Shown: piece by piece, positions 33,769 through 42,654 of the stretch
How the letters are laid out: the number at the start of each line of letters is the position of its first letter
Position numbering within the stretch: the first letter of the stretch is position 1
From: Bacteroidales bacterium
Lineage (GTDB): Bacteria; Bacteroidota; Bacteroidia; Bacteroidales; WCHB1-69
Assembly: GCA_017525245.1 (NCBI GenBank)
Contig: JAFXTE010000047.1
Location: forward strand, 1-64,000
DNA length: 64,000 nt
Direction of reading: 5' to 3'
Translations under genes and position numbers: made by a program
Notes under the pieces: model-generated
Told to the model about the DNA's origin: nothing
The model's database searches: none
The model's input: only the letters and a program-made list of their open reading frames with translations

Positions 33769-34832
33769 CTTCTTCTATTTTTCCGATTATAGTATCCTTG
33801 TCCAGCATTCCCCAATCTGTCACAATTGCCCCCATAACCATTTTCAAACAGCATCCTTTCAGTTGTGGATACTTCTGGACGTTTCACCCATCCATTTTTA
33901 GTGAAGACGTATTCTGTCCCATTCCTGTCGGTTCCCATATAGACAGCTCCATGCGATTTTTCCTCAACATTATTTCCAAATCTCAAAACGGTCTTCCCAA
34001 CCGAGGCTGATTCTTGTCCTCCTTGCAAATAACCGTTGCTCAAACAATTATCAAAGTCTTCAAGACTATTAAGATGATACCCCACTCCTTCAAAGTCATC
34101 GGGACCTGCTCCTTGTATTTTTATACATTTGCTTACGGCAATAGCAGCTCCCCAACAATTGTAGTTCTCACTATTTTCAAAATCAGGATCATTATAGGCA
34201 TCATTAATCGCATCTGTCATTATTTGGAATTCTCTCCCGTATGTTTTAGTCAGATTAATGCTGCCGTCTTGTGACATCTGTCCATATATGTTGTTTATCT
34301 CATCCTCGCTATAGGCTGACCCCATGAACTTTTTAAATGAATTGATGTCATCACCATCTTCGCGAGTTACGATGATGTTGTTGTCCTCATCCAACCCGGG
34401 AATCCATCTCCCGTCAGGATCGGTTAGTTTCACCGGGTTATTCGCGCAATAAACATACGGCGATAAAGACGGATATTTGTCACTCATCGGATCCACGCTC
34501 AGCCAGATGCTCAGGTCGGAGGAGTAATATCTTGATCCAAAGTAACTTAGTCCAGTTTCGGAGTCGCGTTCTTTGGCGGAGAAGGTGTAACAATGCATAA
34601 TGCATGATTCATAATTCATAATTGGTTGGGGGACAACGGGATGCGTGGCGGTGATTCGGAACGGCAGGCTATCCCCGTCAGGGAATGCCTCTCTGTAGCC
34701 GAGGTAGTTACGGTGCGAGGGATAAATCCCCGCGAGGGGATTCATGGGTTTCCACGGATCGCGCGAATCTGCACGTATGGGATCTGCGGGTGGCTGCTGG
34801 AGCGGCGGGCGAATAAAGTTGAGACATTTCAT
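33765..34832 (-). CDS. Orphan RHS tip L1 with NlpC/P60-like candidate toxin domain
   Basis: 355 residues: leader (1-81), RHS core (82-141, YTFSAKER to DPDG) and C-terminal domain (~145-355). The C-terminal domain has Cys226 in NYNCWGAA and His294 in SHGAVYMG, followed by YVFTKNGW, which resembles an NlpC/P60 or CHAP papain-like fold; such toxins cut peptidoglycan peptides. The match is by eye and modest. No YD-repeat body or signal peptide. Unlike other tips, no clear -7 box precedes the start. Confidence 0.72.
   Translation of the reverse strand: MKCLNFIRPPLQQPPADPIRADSRDPWKPMNPLAGIYPSHRNYLGYREAFPDGDSLPFRITATHPVVPQPIMNYESCIMHCYTFSAKERDSETGLSYFGSRYYSSDLSIWLSVDPMSDKYPSLSPYVYCANNPVKLTDPDGRWIPGLDEDNNIIVTREDGDDINSFKKFMGSAYSEDEINNIYGQMSQDGSINLTKTYGREFQIMTDAINDAYNDPDFENSENYNCWGAAIAVSKCIKIQGAGPDDFEGVGYHLNSLEDFDNCLSNGYLQGGQESASVGKTVLRFGNNVEEKSHGAVYMGTDRNGTEYVFTKNGWVKRPEVSTTERMLFENGYGGNCDRLGNAGQGYYNRKNRRR
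34594..34624. repeat. Heptamer repeat translated in the L1 leader
   Basis: Minus-strand words ATTATGA / ATCATGC / ATTATGC, read as the leader segment MNYESCIMHC just before the core. The same stretch occurs at 36191-36221, 46761-46792 and 48442-48473. Confidence 0.8.
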
Positions 34833-34867
34833 TTGCGGTTCGTAGTTTTATTCATCAAGCTGCATAT

Positions 34868-35416
34868 TCAAATTAATCCTCTGAAAAATTTCTCACAATA
34901 ATAGCCAACTTTTCTATTATCCCGTCCGATTAGAATGATATGCCATCTTGATCTCAAATGAAAAAGGAAGCAATAACATTTTCCGTTGAATGTGATTTTC
35001 ACCTCACATAATGCGTTTTTTGTTTTGTTTCTTTTAAAATTACAATATTCGTAACAATTTCTGCTATTATAGATGATTTTCGGCTGGTTGTTTGAATAAT
35101 AGACGAGGAAAAAACATTCATCCATCATCCCATTAATGTCAGCAATTTGTAAACTGTCCTCGTTATTGTAAACATGATTGTCTAACACAATCTTACCGTC
35201 AATTTTCATAGATAAAGTGTCTCCCACCTTCAATCCCGTAATTGTCAACACTGCATGTTTTTTTTTATAAGGTTTGGCAAAATCCCATATATCTTCAATG
35301 GTTCGACATTTATTTTTAAATGTGCTTGATTTTATTGGTTTTTGTCCCACTGTGGTGGTCACAAAAAACAATAAGGGTAACATGATTACAATACTTTTAC
35401 GATACAAACATTTCAT
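34868..35416 (-). CDS. Exported protein, presumed immunity to L2 metzincin
   Basis: 182 residues from the ATG at 35416, 5 bp after the L2 stop (ATGs at 35425 and 35434 overlap it). A signal peptide ends near TTTVGQ. The mature part is Cys-rich and beta-strand-like (GDTLSMKIDGKIVLDN, YNSRNCYEYCNFKRN). Its layout is similar to the protein at 45952, the partner of the related R2 metzincin (NDTFSITINGVQLYDK), which supports a shared immunity family (inference). Confidence 0.62.
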   Translation of the reverse strand: MKCLYRKSIVIMLPLLFFVTTTVGQKPIKSSTFKNKCRTIEDIWDFAKPYKKKHAVLTITGLKVGDTLSMKIDGKIVLDNHVYNNEDSLQIADINGMMDECFFLVYYSNNQPKIIYNSRNCYEYCNFKRNKTKNALCEVKITFNGKCYCFLFHLRSRWHIILIGRDNRKVGYYCEKFFRGLI

Positions 35417-35421
35417 AACAT

Positions 35422-36438
35422 TCATTTTCGGCAATGATTATGGACATTTCTTTCAAAATCGCGATACCAAATACCCTGATTGATTTTGATAGTTTTATGG
35501 TTGTCCACAGCTTCATTAATTTGATCCGAAGACACCGTTGTTCCAATACCACCTGATTGCATAAGATTTCCTTTTATATCCACATCAGGCAACCCCAACA
35601 AATGCCCAAACTCATGTGCGGCAGTTCTTTTAATATCATTGTCATTAGCTCCCTGCCCGATATCCCACTTGATATCCATTTTATTTCCATAATCTTCTGC
35701 TTCTGCGATATGATCAGCCTTGCTACATTCATCAACAATATTGATAAAATGCCTGTTGGACTCTTTCATCACATCATTGGTTTTTTCATCAATGTTACAG
35801 ATGATGTCCACATTCACATTAACAGTTGCGTCCTCATATTGTCCCGAATAAATATCTTTGATTCCAGAAGAGATGTTATCCCTCAGTCTTTCCATTTCCT
35901 TATCACTATATGTGTGGGAGGATTTGTTTATGATTTTTGCCGTAAAGTTTATTGTGATAGTCTTCTTCCCCTTTGCATCAGTTTCTGTAATTATCACTAT
36001 CTCCTCCCCATCCGGATCCACGCACCTCACCGGGTTATCCGCGCAATAAACATACGGACTCAGCGACGGATATTTCGCAGCCATCGGGTCCACGCTCAAC
36101 CATACACTCAGGTCGCTGCTGTAATAGCGTGAGCCAAAGTAACTTAGACCCGTTTCGGAGTCCTTTTCTTTGGCGGAGAAGGTGTAACAATGCATAATGC
36201 ATGATTCATAATTCATAATTGGTTGGGGAACAACGGGATGGGTGGCGGTGATTCGGAACGGCGGACTATCCCCGTCAGGAGATGAATGCCTGTAGCCGGG
36301 GTAGTTACGGTGCGAGGGATAAATCCCCGCGAGGGGATTCATGGGGCTCCGCGGATCGCACGGATCTACACGTATGATGTATGCAGAAATCTGCACGGTC
36401 TGCAGGCGGTATGGGCTATATCTTCGGCTCGGGTCCAT
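35422..36438 (-). CDS. Orphan RHS tip L2 with metzincin-like metalloprotease domain
   Basis: 338 residues: leader (1-84), core (85-145), toxin domain (~146-338). The toxin has the full metzincin zinc signature HExxHxxGxxD, seen as HEFGHLLGLPD (275-285), with a possible Met-turn at NLMQ (Met293). It is a clear paralog of the R2 domain on the other arm. A metalloprotease toxin without its own signal peptide would need another RHS body or a secretion system for export. Confidence 0.8.
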   Translation of the reverse strand: MDPSRRYSPYRLQTVQISAYIIRVDPCDPRSPMNPLAGIYPSHRNYPGYRHSSPDGDSPPFRITATHPVVPQPIMNYESCIMHCYTFSAKEKDSETGLSYFGSRYYSSDLSVWLSVDPMAAKYPSLSPYVYCADNPVRCVDPDGEEIVIITETDAKGKKTITINFTAKIINKSSHTYSDKEMERLRDNISSGIKDIYSGQYEDATVNVNVDIICNIDEKTNDVMKESNRHFINIVDECSKADHIAEAEDYGNKMDIKWDIGQGANDNDIKRTAAHEFGHLLGLPDVDIKGNLMQSGGIGTTVSSDQINEAVDNHKTIKINQGIWYRDFERNVHNHCRK

Positions 36439-36458
36439 TGGTGGTTATTATTATGGGG

Positions 36459-36466
36459 CGAAATTA
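36459..36466 (-). promoter_or_regulatory. Cassette -7-like box, L2
   Basis: TAATTTCG followed by CCCC and ending in ACCACCAATG; 20 bp to the start. One base off TAnnTTTG. The rest of the 36439-36672 gap holds no recognisable gene. Confidence 0.4.
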
Positions 36467-36672
36467 CAAAATTTTGGGATTGAATTCAAATATACACTTT
36501 GCCTTTGATGTATATGTTTCCCCTGCGGGTGCTGATATTTACCATAAATTGATATTTTGGCAAAGATGCTTCAACTGTCCGTCACAGGAAGGGATGATTA
36601 CGGTTCAGTAGAAGTTTAGACAACCAGATTTCGTTTTTTTATCTTCGTATAGAATAGATATATTGTGTTCAT

Positions 36673-37068
36673 TCAAAATTTCGCAGCTATTGCTTCTTTT
36701 TCGCAATAGTGTAGAAAATCAGCATAACGCATTGGCCCGATTTGAGTATTAGTTTTCATATCAATAACCCAAAATAAGATTTCGTTGCTTTCAGAATAAC
36801 CATAATTATATTTATTGTAGATTTCAGGAATTGGATAACAGGGAGACCATTTTATCAGGACATGCCGTTTTTCAATATAATAATCCAAAACATTTGGAGG
36901 AATTTCGTATCTTCCTTTTTTGTCCAATATATCTTTTCTTTGAGTGTTGTAATAAATGTCGTTTGTTATTTTGATACTATCAGCATCATATGTCAAAGAA
37001 ATTAGTAAAACTACGATAATCACAGAAACACCCATTGATAAAACATAAAACAGCCTGTATTTTTTCAT
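36673..37068 (-). CDS. Small membrane-anchored protein, presumed immunity to L3 toxin
   Basis: 131 residues with one N-terminal membrane segment (about 7-26, LFYVLSMGVSVIIVVLLISL) and a hydrophilic extracytoplasmic part rich in Tyr and Ile. It starts 12 bp after the stop of the L3 RHS gene. No family recognised. Confidence 0.6.
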   Translation of the reverse strand: MKKYRLFYVLSMGVSVIIVVLLISLTYDADSIKITNDIYYNTQRKDILDKKGRYEIPPNVLDYYIEKRHVLIKWSPCYPIPEIYNKYNYGYSESNEILFWVIDMKTNTQIGPMRYADFLHYCEKEAIAAKF

Positions 37069-37080
37069 AGTAGCAGATAT

Positions 37081-38034
37081 TCAGTGTGCAAAGATAGACG
37101 AGCGAAGTTGAGCTGTTCCGTAAAAATATATTGTATAAGGAGTGCCTTCTCCGGCAACATGTTGTCCTATTATTGTTTCTATGTTTCTCCCCCAGTTTGA
37201 CAGTTTCCTCCAATTTTTCATATCAAAATCATATTTATCTGCAAAAGCACGAACACCATTATTAGAAGTCCTGATAAAAGTAACATTCCCATAGACAAGT
37301 CCATCATCTGTGGGACCTGTTGATAGAAGTAAATTGAATCGATATGTTTTACCTACTTTTGAATCTCCCAGTGATCTAAAACCCGATAAGTCGATTTTTG
37401 TTAAATCTGCAAACAAGGGCGTCCCATCGCCAGTTCTATACCACTCGTTGGCTTCGTCTAATGTTATATAACCATCATAATCAGGTCTGTCTTTTAGTGA
37501 TTTATAATGATCCCAGTATCGAATCTCAGCAGCAAAACTTTGAGAAGGATCAAAACATGTTGATTTCGACATAGCTTCTGTATGGCTCATATTTTGGCGG
37601 AAATCTTTTTTATCCATAATAATTGCATCACCTTGTAATCCTAAATCATCGGTGCAAAGAAAATAACCAAATCTATCATAGATGGGATTAACTTCCTCCC
37701 CATTCGGATCCACGCACCTCACCGGGTTATCCGCGCAATAAACATACGGACTCAGCGACGGATATTTCGAAGCCATCGGGTCCACGCTCAGCCATACACT
37801 CAAATCGGAGGAGTAATATCTTGAGCCAAAGTAGCTTAGGCCGGTTTCGGAGTCGCGTTCTTTGGCGGAGAACGTGTAAGTCGAGTTAGCAGTTAGCAGT
37901 GAGTAGTGAGCAGTTAGAGGTGGTGCCATCTGCGCCCCGCAAACAGGGCATCTTCGCGTGTCGCGTGTGGCTGCACAGATGGCCTCGGTGAGGATTTGCG
38001 AGGGTTGTGGACGATATGGTTGACCGTGGTTCAT
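37081..38034 (-). CDS. Orphan RHS tip L3 with uncharacterised C-terminal domain
   Basis: 317 residues from the ATG at 38034 (MNHGQPYRP), chosen by the shared promoter and leader pattern; an ATG at 38082 is upstream of the box. The leader is followed by heptamer-encoded residues and the core. The C-terminal domain begins NPIYDRFGYFLCTDDLG, then GYITLDEANEWYRTGDG and ends with an Ile/Tyr-rich segment. From memory, similar DDLGLQGDAI domains recur at the ends of Bacteroidota RHS proteins, but I know no function. No zinc motif seen. Confidence 0.7.
   Translation of the reverse strand: MNHGQPYRPQPSQILTEAICAATRDTRRCPVCGAQMAPPLTAHYSLLTANSTYTFSAKERDSETGLSYFGSRYYSSDLSVWLSVDPMASKYPSLSPYVYCADNPVRCVDPNGEEVNPIYDRFGYFLCTDDLGLQGDAIIMDKKDFRQNMSHTEAMSKSTCFDPSQSFAAEIRYWDHYKSLKDRPDYDGYITLDEANEWYRTGDGTPLFADLTKIDLSGFRSLGDSKVGKTYRFNLLLSTGPTDDGLVYGNVTFIRTSNNGVRAFADKYDFDMKNWRKLSNWGRNIETIIGQHVAGEGTPYTIYFYGTAQLRSSIFAH
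37884..37918. repeat. Heptamer repeat in the L3 leader (AGTTAGC)
   Basis: Five 7-base units (AGTTAGC, AGTTAGC, AGTGAGT, AGTGAGC, AGTTAGA), translated on the minus strand immediately before the core. Confidence 0.85.
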
Positions 38035-38051
38035 TGATGTTTTTGACGGGG

Positions 38052-38059
38052 CGAAGGTA
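38052..38059 (-). promoter_or_regulatory. Cassette -7-like box, L3
   Basis: TACCTTCG followed by CCCCGTCAAAAA; 17 bp before the ATG at 38034. Confidence 0.45.
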
Positions 38060-38099
38060 CGAAAAAAGTGAAAAAAAATCAAAACAAAAAAATCATATT

Positions 38100-38606
38100 C
38101 TATGGTCTGCGTATTAATTCAAGAATAATTGATTGCTTCAGAATGCAACAATCCTGCTTACTTATACGATTTGCAGGGTCTGCTAAATCTATATGGTCAA
38201 ATACAGGATTTTCTATGCCATTTGGAATAATATCGTTGATAAATGAAAAATCGCACAAAGTATCACTTGTCATCAAAAATTGTTTTAGTTTCTTCGCTTG
38301 AAGAGTTGTCCATGCAAGTCTTTTTTCAAAGCTAGTAGGCTCAAAATCGTATAGGTAAATATTACACGTATACATAGGATACAACTTCATGAATTGACAC
38401 ATCTCTGTAAAAAATCGCATTGTCTCTGCATTAAAGCGACCTTCAACAGAGCACGGGATTTTGCTCAGGACAATCTTTGTAGTGTCACGAAGGGTGTCTA
38501 TATGATAGGGGTATCCTATGTAATATTGAGCTTGTACTCGCCCCACAGAAAACAAACAGAGTATTCCAAACAAAAAAACAATCTTGTTAATGAATTTATT
38601 TTGCAT
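38100..38606 (-). CDS. Exported protein, presumed immunity to L4 toxin
   Basis: 168 residues with a signal peptide (cleavage near GRVQA|QYY). The middle (EKRLAWTTLQAKKLKQFLM) faintly recalls the helix of OmpA-like domains but the peptidoglycan-binding residues are not evident. The ATG overlaps the L4 stop by 11 bp. Role inferred from position. Confidence 0.6.
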   Translation of the reverse strand: MQNKFINKIVFLFGILCLFSVGRVQAQYYIGYPYHIDTLRDTTKIVLSKIPCSVEGRFNAETMRFFTEMCQFMKLYPMYTCNIYLYDFEPTSFEKRLAWTTLQAKKLKQFLMTSDTLCDFSFINDIIPNGIENPVFDHIDLADPANRISKQDCCILKQSIILELIRRP

Positions 38607-39645
38607 ATTGAATGGCTGTTTTATGAAAATTATTAATACTAGAGGTTATCGTCGGAGGAATAAAAGACGCATACCCATCAGCACTAATTGAGTATCCCCA
38701 TTTAATCGAAACAACACGAGAATTATCAGATGAGTTCACCACTGATGAGGTGAAGTGCATACCTATTTCTTTTCCAGAACCCACAAACCGCCTATTCCCG
38801 TCACTCAGGGTTGTTGTTTTCTGATATGGATTGAAAAAACATGAAATGGTAGGATCTGTACTTTGGGCCCCACAATCCACATAATCAGAATAACTATCTG
38901 TTATTCTGTCAAAAGCAAATTCACCATTTGAATCCGTAAAAAAATTCGTGGAATATGTTTGTACCCAATTATAAGATTTTTTTGAATCAGTCGGAATAAA
39001 TTCAATATTGATTTCTGCCATAGCCGATTCATTATCCCCCAAATATCGATTCCCACCATATGTGTTATAGGAAACATTTCCCAAACTTCCGGATCCATCT
39101 GGTAAATCATATTTTGCCCCTACGTATCTGTAACCGTCAGGTGTATTTTCTTGGCAAGTAACATCTTGCATCCATATCACCTCACCTGATGTTAAGTTCT
39201 CTACCCAATCTATCTCCTCCCCATTCGGGTCCACCACCTTCACCGGGTTATTCGCGCAATAAACATACGGCGATAAAGACGGATATTTGTCACTCATCGG
39301 GTCCACGCTCAGCCAGATGCTCAGGTCGCTGCTGTAATAGCGTGAGCCAAAGTAAGATAGGCCGGTTTCGGAGTCCTTTTCTTTGGCGGAGAACGTGTAA
39401 GTCCAGTGAACAGTGAGCAGTGAACAGTGAACAGAGAGATGGGGGAGGTCGGAAGGGTTCCCCGTGATTCCGAACAGCAGGTTATCCCCGTTAGGAGATG
39501 AATATCTGTAGCCGAGGGCGTTACGATGAAGATTCTGAATCCCCAGATGGGGATTCATCGGTCTTCGCGGATTGCGAGTGTCTTCGCGAAGAATGTCATC
39601 GGACATTCGTGAGACCAGCAGGCGATTTGGTTGGTGCCTAATCAT
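38596..39645 (-). CDS. Orphan RHS tip L4 with uncharacterised C-terminal domain
   Basis: 349 residues: leader (1-82), core (83-143) and a ~205-residue C-terminal domain rich in Ser, Tyr and Asn (for example TYGGNRYLGDNESAMAE, DYVDCGAQSTDPTISC). It looks beta-rich and carries no HExxH, Cys-His or nuclease-like motif I can recognise. Start supported by the box at 39663. Confidence 0.7.
   Translation of the reverse strand: MIRHQPNRLLVSRMSDDILREDTRNPRRPMNPHLGIQNLHRNALGYRYSSPNGDNLLFGITGNPSDLPHLSVHCSLLTVHWTYTFSAKEKDSETGLSYFGSRYYSSDLSIWLSVDPMSDKYPSLSPYVYCANNPVKVVDPNGEEIDWVENLTSGEVIWMQDVTCQENTPDGYRYVGAKYDLPDGSGSLGNVSYNTYGGNRYLGDNESAMAEINIEFIPTDSKKSYNWVQTYSTNFFTDSNGEFAFDRITDSYSDYVDCGAQSTDPTISCFFNPYQKTTTLSDGNRRFVGSGKEIGMHFTSSVVNSSDNSRVVSIKWGYSISADGYASFIPPTITSSINNFHKTAIQYAK
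39404..39438. repeat. Heptamer repeat in the L4 leader (CAGTGAA)
   Basis: Five 7-base units (CAGTGAA, CAGTGAG, CAGTGAA, CAGTGAA, CAGAGAG) just before the core; translated on the minus strand as SLLTVHW-like residues. Confidence 0.85.
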
Positions 39646-39662
39646 CGGTGGGTTTTGTTGGG

Positions 39663-39670
39663 CAAAAGTA
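39663..39670 (-). promoter_or_regulatory. Cassette -7 box, L4
   Basis: A perfect TACTTTTG, followed by CCC, 17 bp before the ATG at 39645. Confidence 0.5.
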
Positions 39671-39739
39671 CACTTTTTTGATTAACAAGTGCTTGAACAG
39701 TGTGGAATTCTATCGTTTATCTGATTAAAGTTTGCAATG

Positions 39740-40342
39740 TCACCTTCGTTTATTACCCCGAAAAATAATTTTAGGTTTCCTATAATGAATGATATTGTTT
39801 TGTGATAGGTGACGCAAGCACCTTAATTCGCATTTTGGGATACTTCCTTGGGGGTCGGTGGGTATATTCGGATGAAAAATATAATATTGCCTGATATTGC
39901 ATAATGTTGAATTGTCAACATTTTTAAAGTTGTTCAACACCCAACGAACAACGTCTTCAACATTGTGTCTTTTTTTGCAACAATTAAGTCCTATAAAGGC
40001 GAATATGCTATCATTGTACGGGATAATAATCATTGAAACTTTTCCATATACGTTAGGAGAGACCACATGATATAAATGACTGTTTATAAGATATAATGTG
40101 TCGTTTTCAGACACCAACTTATTGTTATTATCCACAAGATCATACATATAAAACAATCCATGCTTAATCCCTGTTCGATACCATCTGTTTAATTTCTCAA
40201 ATTCCTTACCGATGCATTTCTGATAGGGATCCTTGTCTCCATAAAATGTTATTTTTGACAGAGTGTCCTGTGCTGAACAAATATGTTGCAAGAAAAAGGC
40301 TGTCAACAAGAAGAAAACATATTTATTAATCTTACCTTGCAT
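39740..40342 (-). CDS. Exported protein, presumed immunity to L5 toxin
   Basis: 200 residues from the ATG at 40342, where a signal peptide begins (FFLLTAFFLQHICSAQ). It overlaps the end of the L5 RHS gene by 11 bp. The mature part contains YRTGIKHGLFYMYDLVDNN and a basic C-terminus. No family recognised. Confidence 0.6.
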   Translation of the reverse strand: MQGKINKYVFFLLTAFFLQHICSAQDTLSKITFYGDKDPYQKCIGKEFEKLNRWYRTGIKHGLFYMYDLVDNNNKLVSENDTLYLINSHLYHVVSPNVYGKVSMIIIPYNDSIFAFIGLNCCKKRHNVEDVVRWVLNNFKNVDNSTLCNIRQYYIFHPNIPTDPQGSIPKCELRCLRHLSQNNIIHYRKPKIIFRGNKRR

Positions 40343-42641
40343 AGTATATCTCCCTGAGAGTTTTGTTCTCAACCCTTTCAGCATTTCTTTCAACATTACG
40401 TGAATTCATACCACCTCCCACAGTCGCATATTTAATTGAAAGGATGTCTAGTTTGTTCAAATTGTGTTCGGCTTCATGTGCGAAGACCGCCACCATTGCA
40501 TTTTCAGTTGTCAGAGGTTTTTTATCTTGATAACTAAATTGACCTTTGGATTTGTCCACAGCATTTTCAAAAATTGTTATAGTGGCTTCCTTGTAAGTGG
40601 TATTATTGGCATAACCTGGCAAATCCGAAAAAACACCTTGATCCGCATTCCACTCCAAGGGTTCCCCGTTTTCACCATGTGCTTGGTGGTATCCGAGTTT
40701 CCCGCCATCGCCATCACCCTGAACTATTTGAAAATGAATCTTACATTCGTTTTTTGATAATTTCATGAATTGTTTGGCTGCCGTTTTGCTGCCCGATGAA
40801 TTTATCATTGATGCCATTCGTTTCAAATCTTCAGACGCATTGTCTCCCACCGATATTTGCCCATTCTTATTTCGATTCACCTCAACATTTTCTCCATCAA
40901 CCCCAACAAACGTCTCCCCGTTCGGATCCACCAACTTCACCGGATTATTCGCACAATAACTGTACGGACTCAAAGACGGATATTTGTCACTCATCGGGTC
41001 CACGCTCAGCCAGATGCTCAAATCGCTGCTGTAATAGCGTGAGCCAAAGTAAGATAGGCCGGTTTCGGAGTCCTTTTCTTTGGCGGAGAACGTGTAACGC
41101 ACCCCGTCGAAGAAGTTTTGCCGCTGGTCCACGAAGTCCTCGCCCCAGGGGAGGTAGTGCAGGTGCTGCACAGCCTTGCCGTTGGCATCCGTTATCCAGG
41201 AGGAGCTGCCCAAATGGTCGGGATGGTACCAGTATGTCTCGTTGGTGATGCTCGGGAAAATTGTGCTGTTGACCAGATATGCAAACTGCGCCGTGGCTCC
41301 CATGATGTTCGGGTTGAGTGCCCGCATGAGGCTGTCGGCACTGCGCAACTTGTGCCTGTCGGTGGAAGTGTCCGTCACCGGTGTGGTCAAAGAGGGGAAA
41401 GTGCCGCAACCGATTTGGGAAGAGATGCGCTCCGCCTCAGCATAGTAGTGCTTGGTGTAGCCCTGCGGGGTGATTACGAGATAGGGCGAAGCATACAGCG
41501 TGGCTTCCGCCGGATACCAATAGACGGAACGCTCCCCGCTGCGGTTGCCCGCAGTCCTGCCGCAAGGCAGCTTGTAGGTGCGCTCACCGGAGGCGTCATA
41601 CTGGTAGTAGGAAAACCAGTTATTATCCGTCACTGTCTGCAAGCGGTTGTCTTCCGTCCAGGAGTGTTCCATCATGTTCCGTCTTTCGGGAATGGTATGG
41701 GTCAGCAAATTGCCTGTGGATTGCCATGTGAATCGGTGTGTGGTATGTGAAATGGAGTCGAACATGCTTGCTAAAGTATTGGGTTGTTGCGTGTTATAGT
41801 TATACTGTCTGTTGTAGTTGATAACCCCCATCTGCAAGGGGGAAAGCGTGTGGGCAAAGACCTTTTTCCTGATAATGCGCCCGTTTTTGTGATAGGACAT
41901 CTGAACCGTATCCGCCAAACGGAGGTGCTGGGATCGGTCTTCCCAAAGGCCGGTGGTGTAGGTCAGCCGGTACAGGTTGTCGTACTCGTAGCCGTGGCGG
42001 TACGTCCCGCCGAAAATGGCACCCGGCAAGTCTGCGGAGTTGTTGATTTCGACGATGTTGCTTACGGCATTATATGTGTATGTGATGTCCTGCATGTCAT
42101 CTCCCGCAGCAGTCCGGCACCGCAGGGTCTGCAGCCGTTGGAGGTCATCGTAGGCATACTGCGTGTGTGTGCCGTTGCCGTAGAAGACCTCGCTCTTCAA
42201 CTCGAACTCGTTGTAGCAAATGCTGTCGATGTAGCGGCACGGGCGGTTCGGCCTTGATCCAGACACACGCTTCAGCATCCCGCCAAGATTGTAGCTATAG
42301 GTCACCACCTCCCCGTCGGGGTAAAACATGCTGTCAATGCGGTTCCAACTGTCGTAGCAATACTGCATTTTGAAAGTGTAGGTTTGGGATTCAAACGGCA
42401 GTGCAAAAGTACGAATATTTTCGGTAACTTCGCCAAGTTTGCCGTATTTAAAAGTTTGAAAACCTGAAGCGTCCTCTTGGAAAATGATTTTGCCCACGGC
42501 ATTGGTGGCGGCATCTGTTGTCGTTCCATACTGGTAATGCACGTTGTTGGCGGGATAGCGCGGATATTCCACATCGGTGAGCTGGTTGTAGTAATAGCGG
42601 TATTTTATGGTGTCGCCCAAGTCGTTGACATGGCAGGTCAT
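40332..42641 (-). CDS. RHS protein L5: YD-repeat body (5'-truncated), core and HExxH toxin domain
   Basis: 769 residues. The only member with an RHS body: YD-type repeats (for example YAYDDLQRLQTL, YEYDNLYRLTYT, YYQYDASGERTY) cover ~1-500, then WYHPDHLGSSSWITDANG and the core (about 516-576). The toxin domain has HEAEH (722-726) after VAVFA and a downstream Glu-rich stretch, fitting a zincin peptidase. The frame stays open upstream of the ATG (YDDAGN directly precedes Met1) to about 42690, where it runs into the recombinase gene, so the natural N-terminal half is missing. Translation may restart after the recombinase stop, 13 bp upstream. Confidence 0.82.
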   Translation of the reverse strand: MTCHVNDLGDTIKYRYYYNQLTDVEYPRYPANNVHYQYGTTTDAATNAVGKIIFQEDASGFQTFKYGKLGEVTENIRTFALPFESQTYTFKMQYCYDSWNRIDSMFYPDGEVVTYSYNLGGMLKRVSGSRPNRPCRYIDSICYNEFELKSEVFYGNGTHTQYAYDDLQRLQTLRCRTAAGDDMQDITYTYNAVSNIVEINNSADLPGAIFGGTYRHGYEYDNLYRLTYTTGLWEDRSQHLRLADTVQMSYHKNGRIIRKKVFAHTLSPLQMGVINYNRQYNYNTQQPNTLASMFDSISHTTHRFTWQSTGNLLTHTIPERRNMMEHSWTEDNRLQTVTDNNWFSYYQYDASGERTYKLPCGRTAGNRSGERSVYWYPAEATLYASPYLVITPQGYTKHYYAEAERISSQIGCGTFPSLTTPVTDTSTDRHKLRSADSLMRALNPNIMGATAQFAYLVNSTIFPSITNETYWYHPDHLGSSSWITDANGKAVQHLHYLPWGEDFVDQRQNFFDGVRYTFSAKEKDSETGLSYFGSRYYSSDLSIWLSVDPMSDKYPSLSPYSYCANNPVKLVDPNGETFVGVDGENVEVNRNKNGQISVGDNASEDLKRMASMINSSGSKTAAKQFMKLSKNECKIHFQIVQGDGDGGKLGYHQAHGENGEPLEWNADQGVFSDLPGYANNTTYKEATITIFENAVDKSKGQFSYQDKKPLTTENAMVAVFAHEAEHNLNKLDILSIKYATVGGGMNSRNVERNAERVENKTLREIYYAR

Positions 42642-42654
42642 GTTGCCAGCATCG

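Noticed and set aside
34868-39212. DNA-cutting (nuclease) toxins in the left arm
   Set aside because: No HNH, PD-(D/E)XK or similar motif is visible, and the partners are exported.
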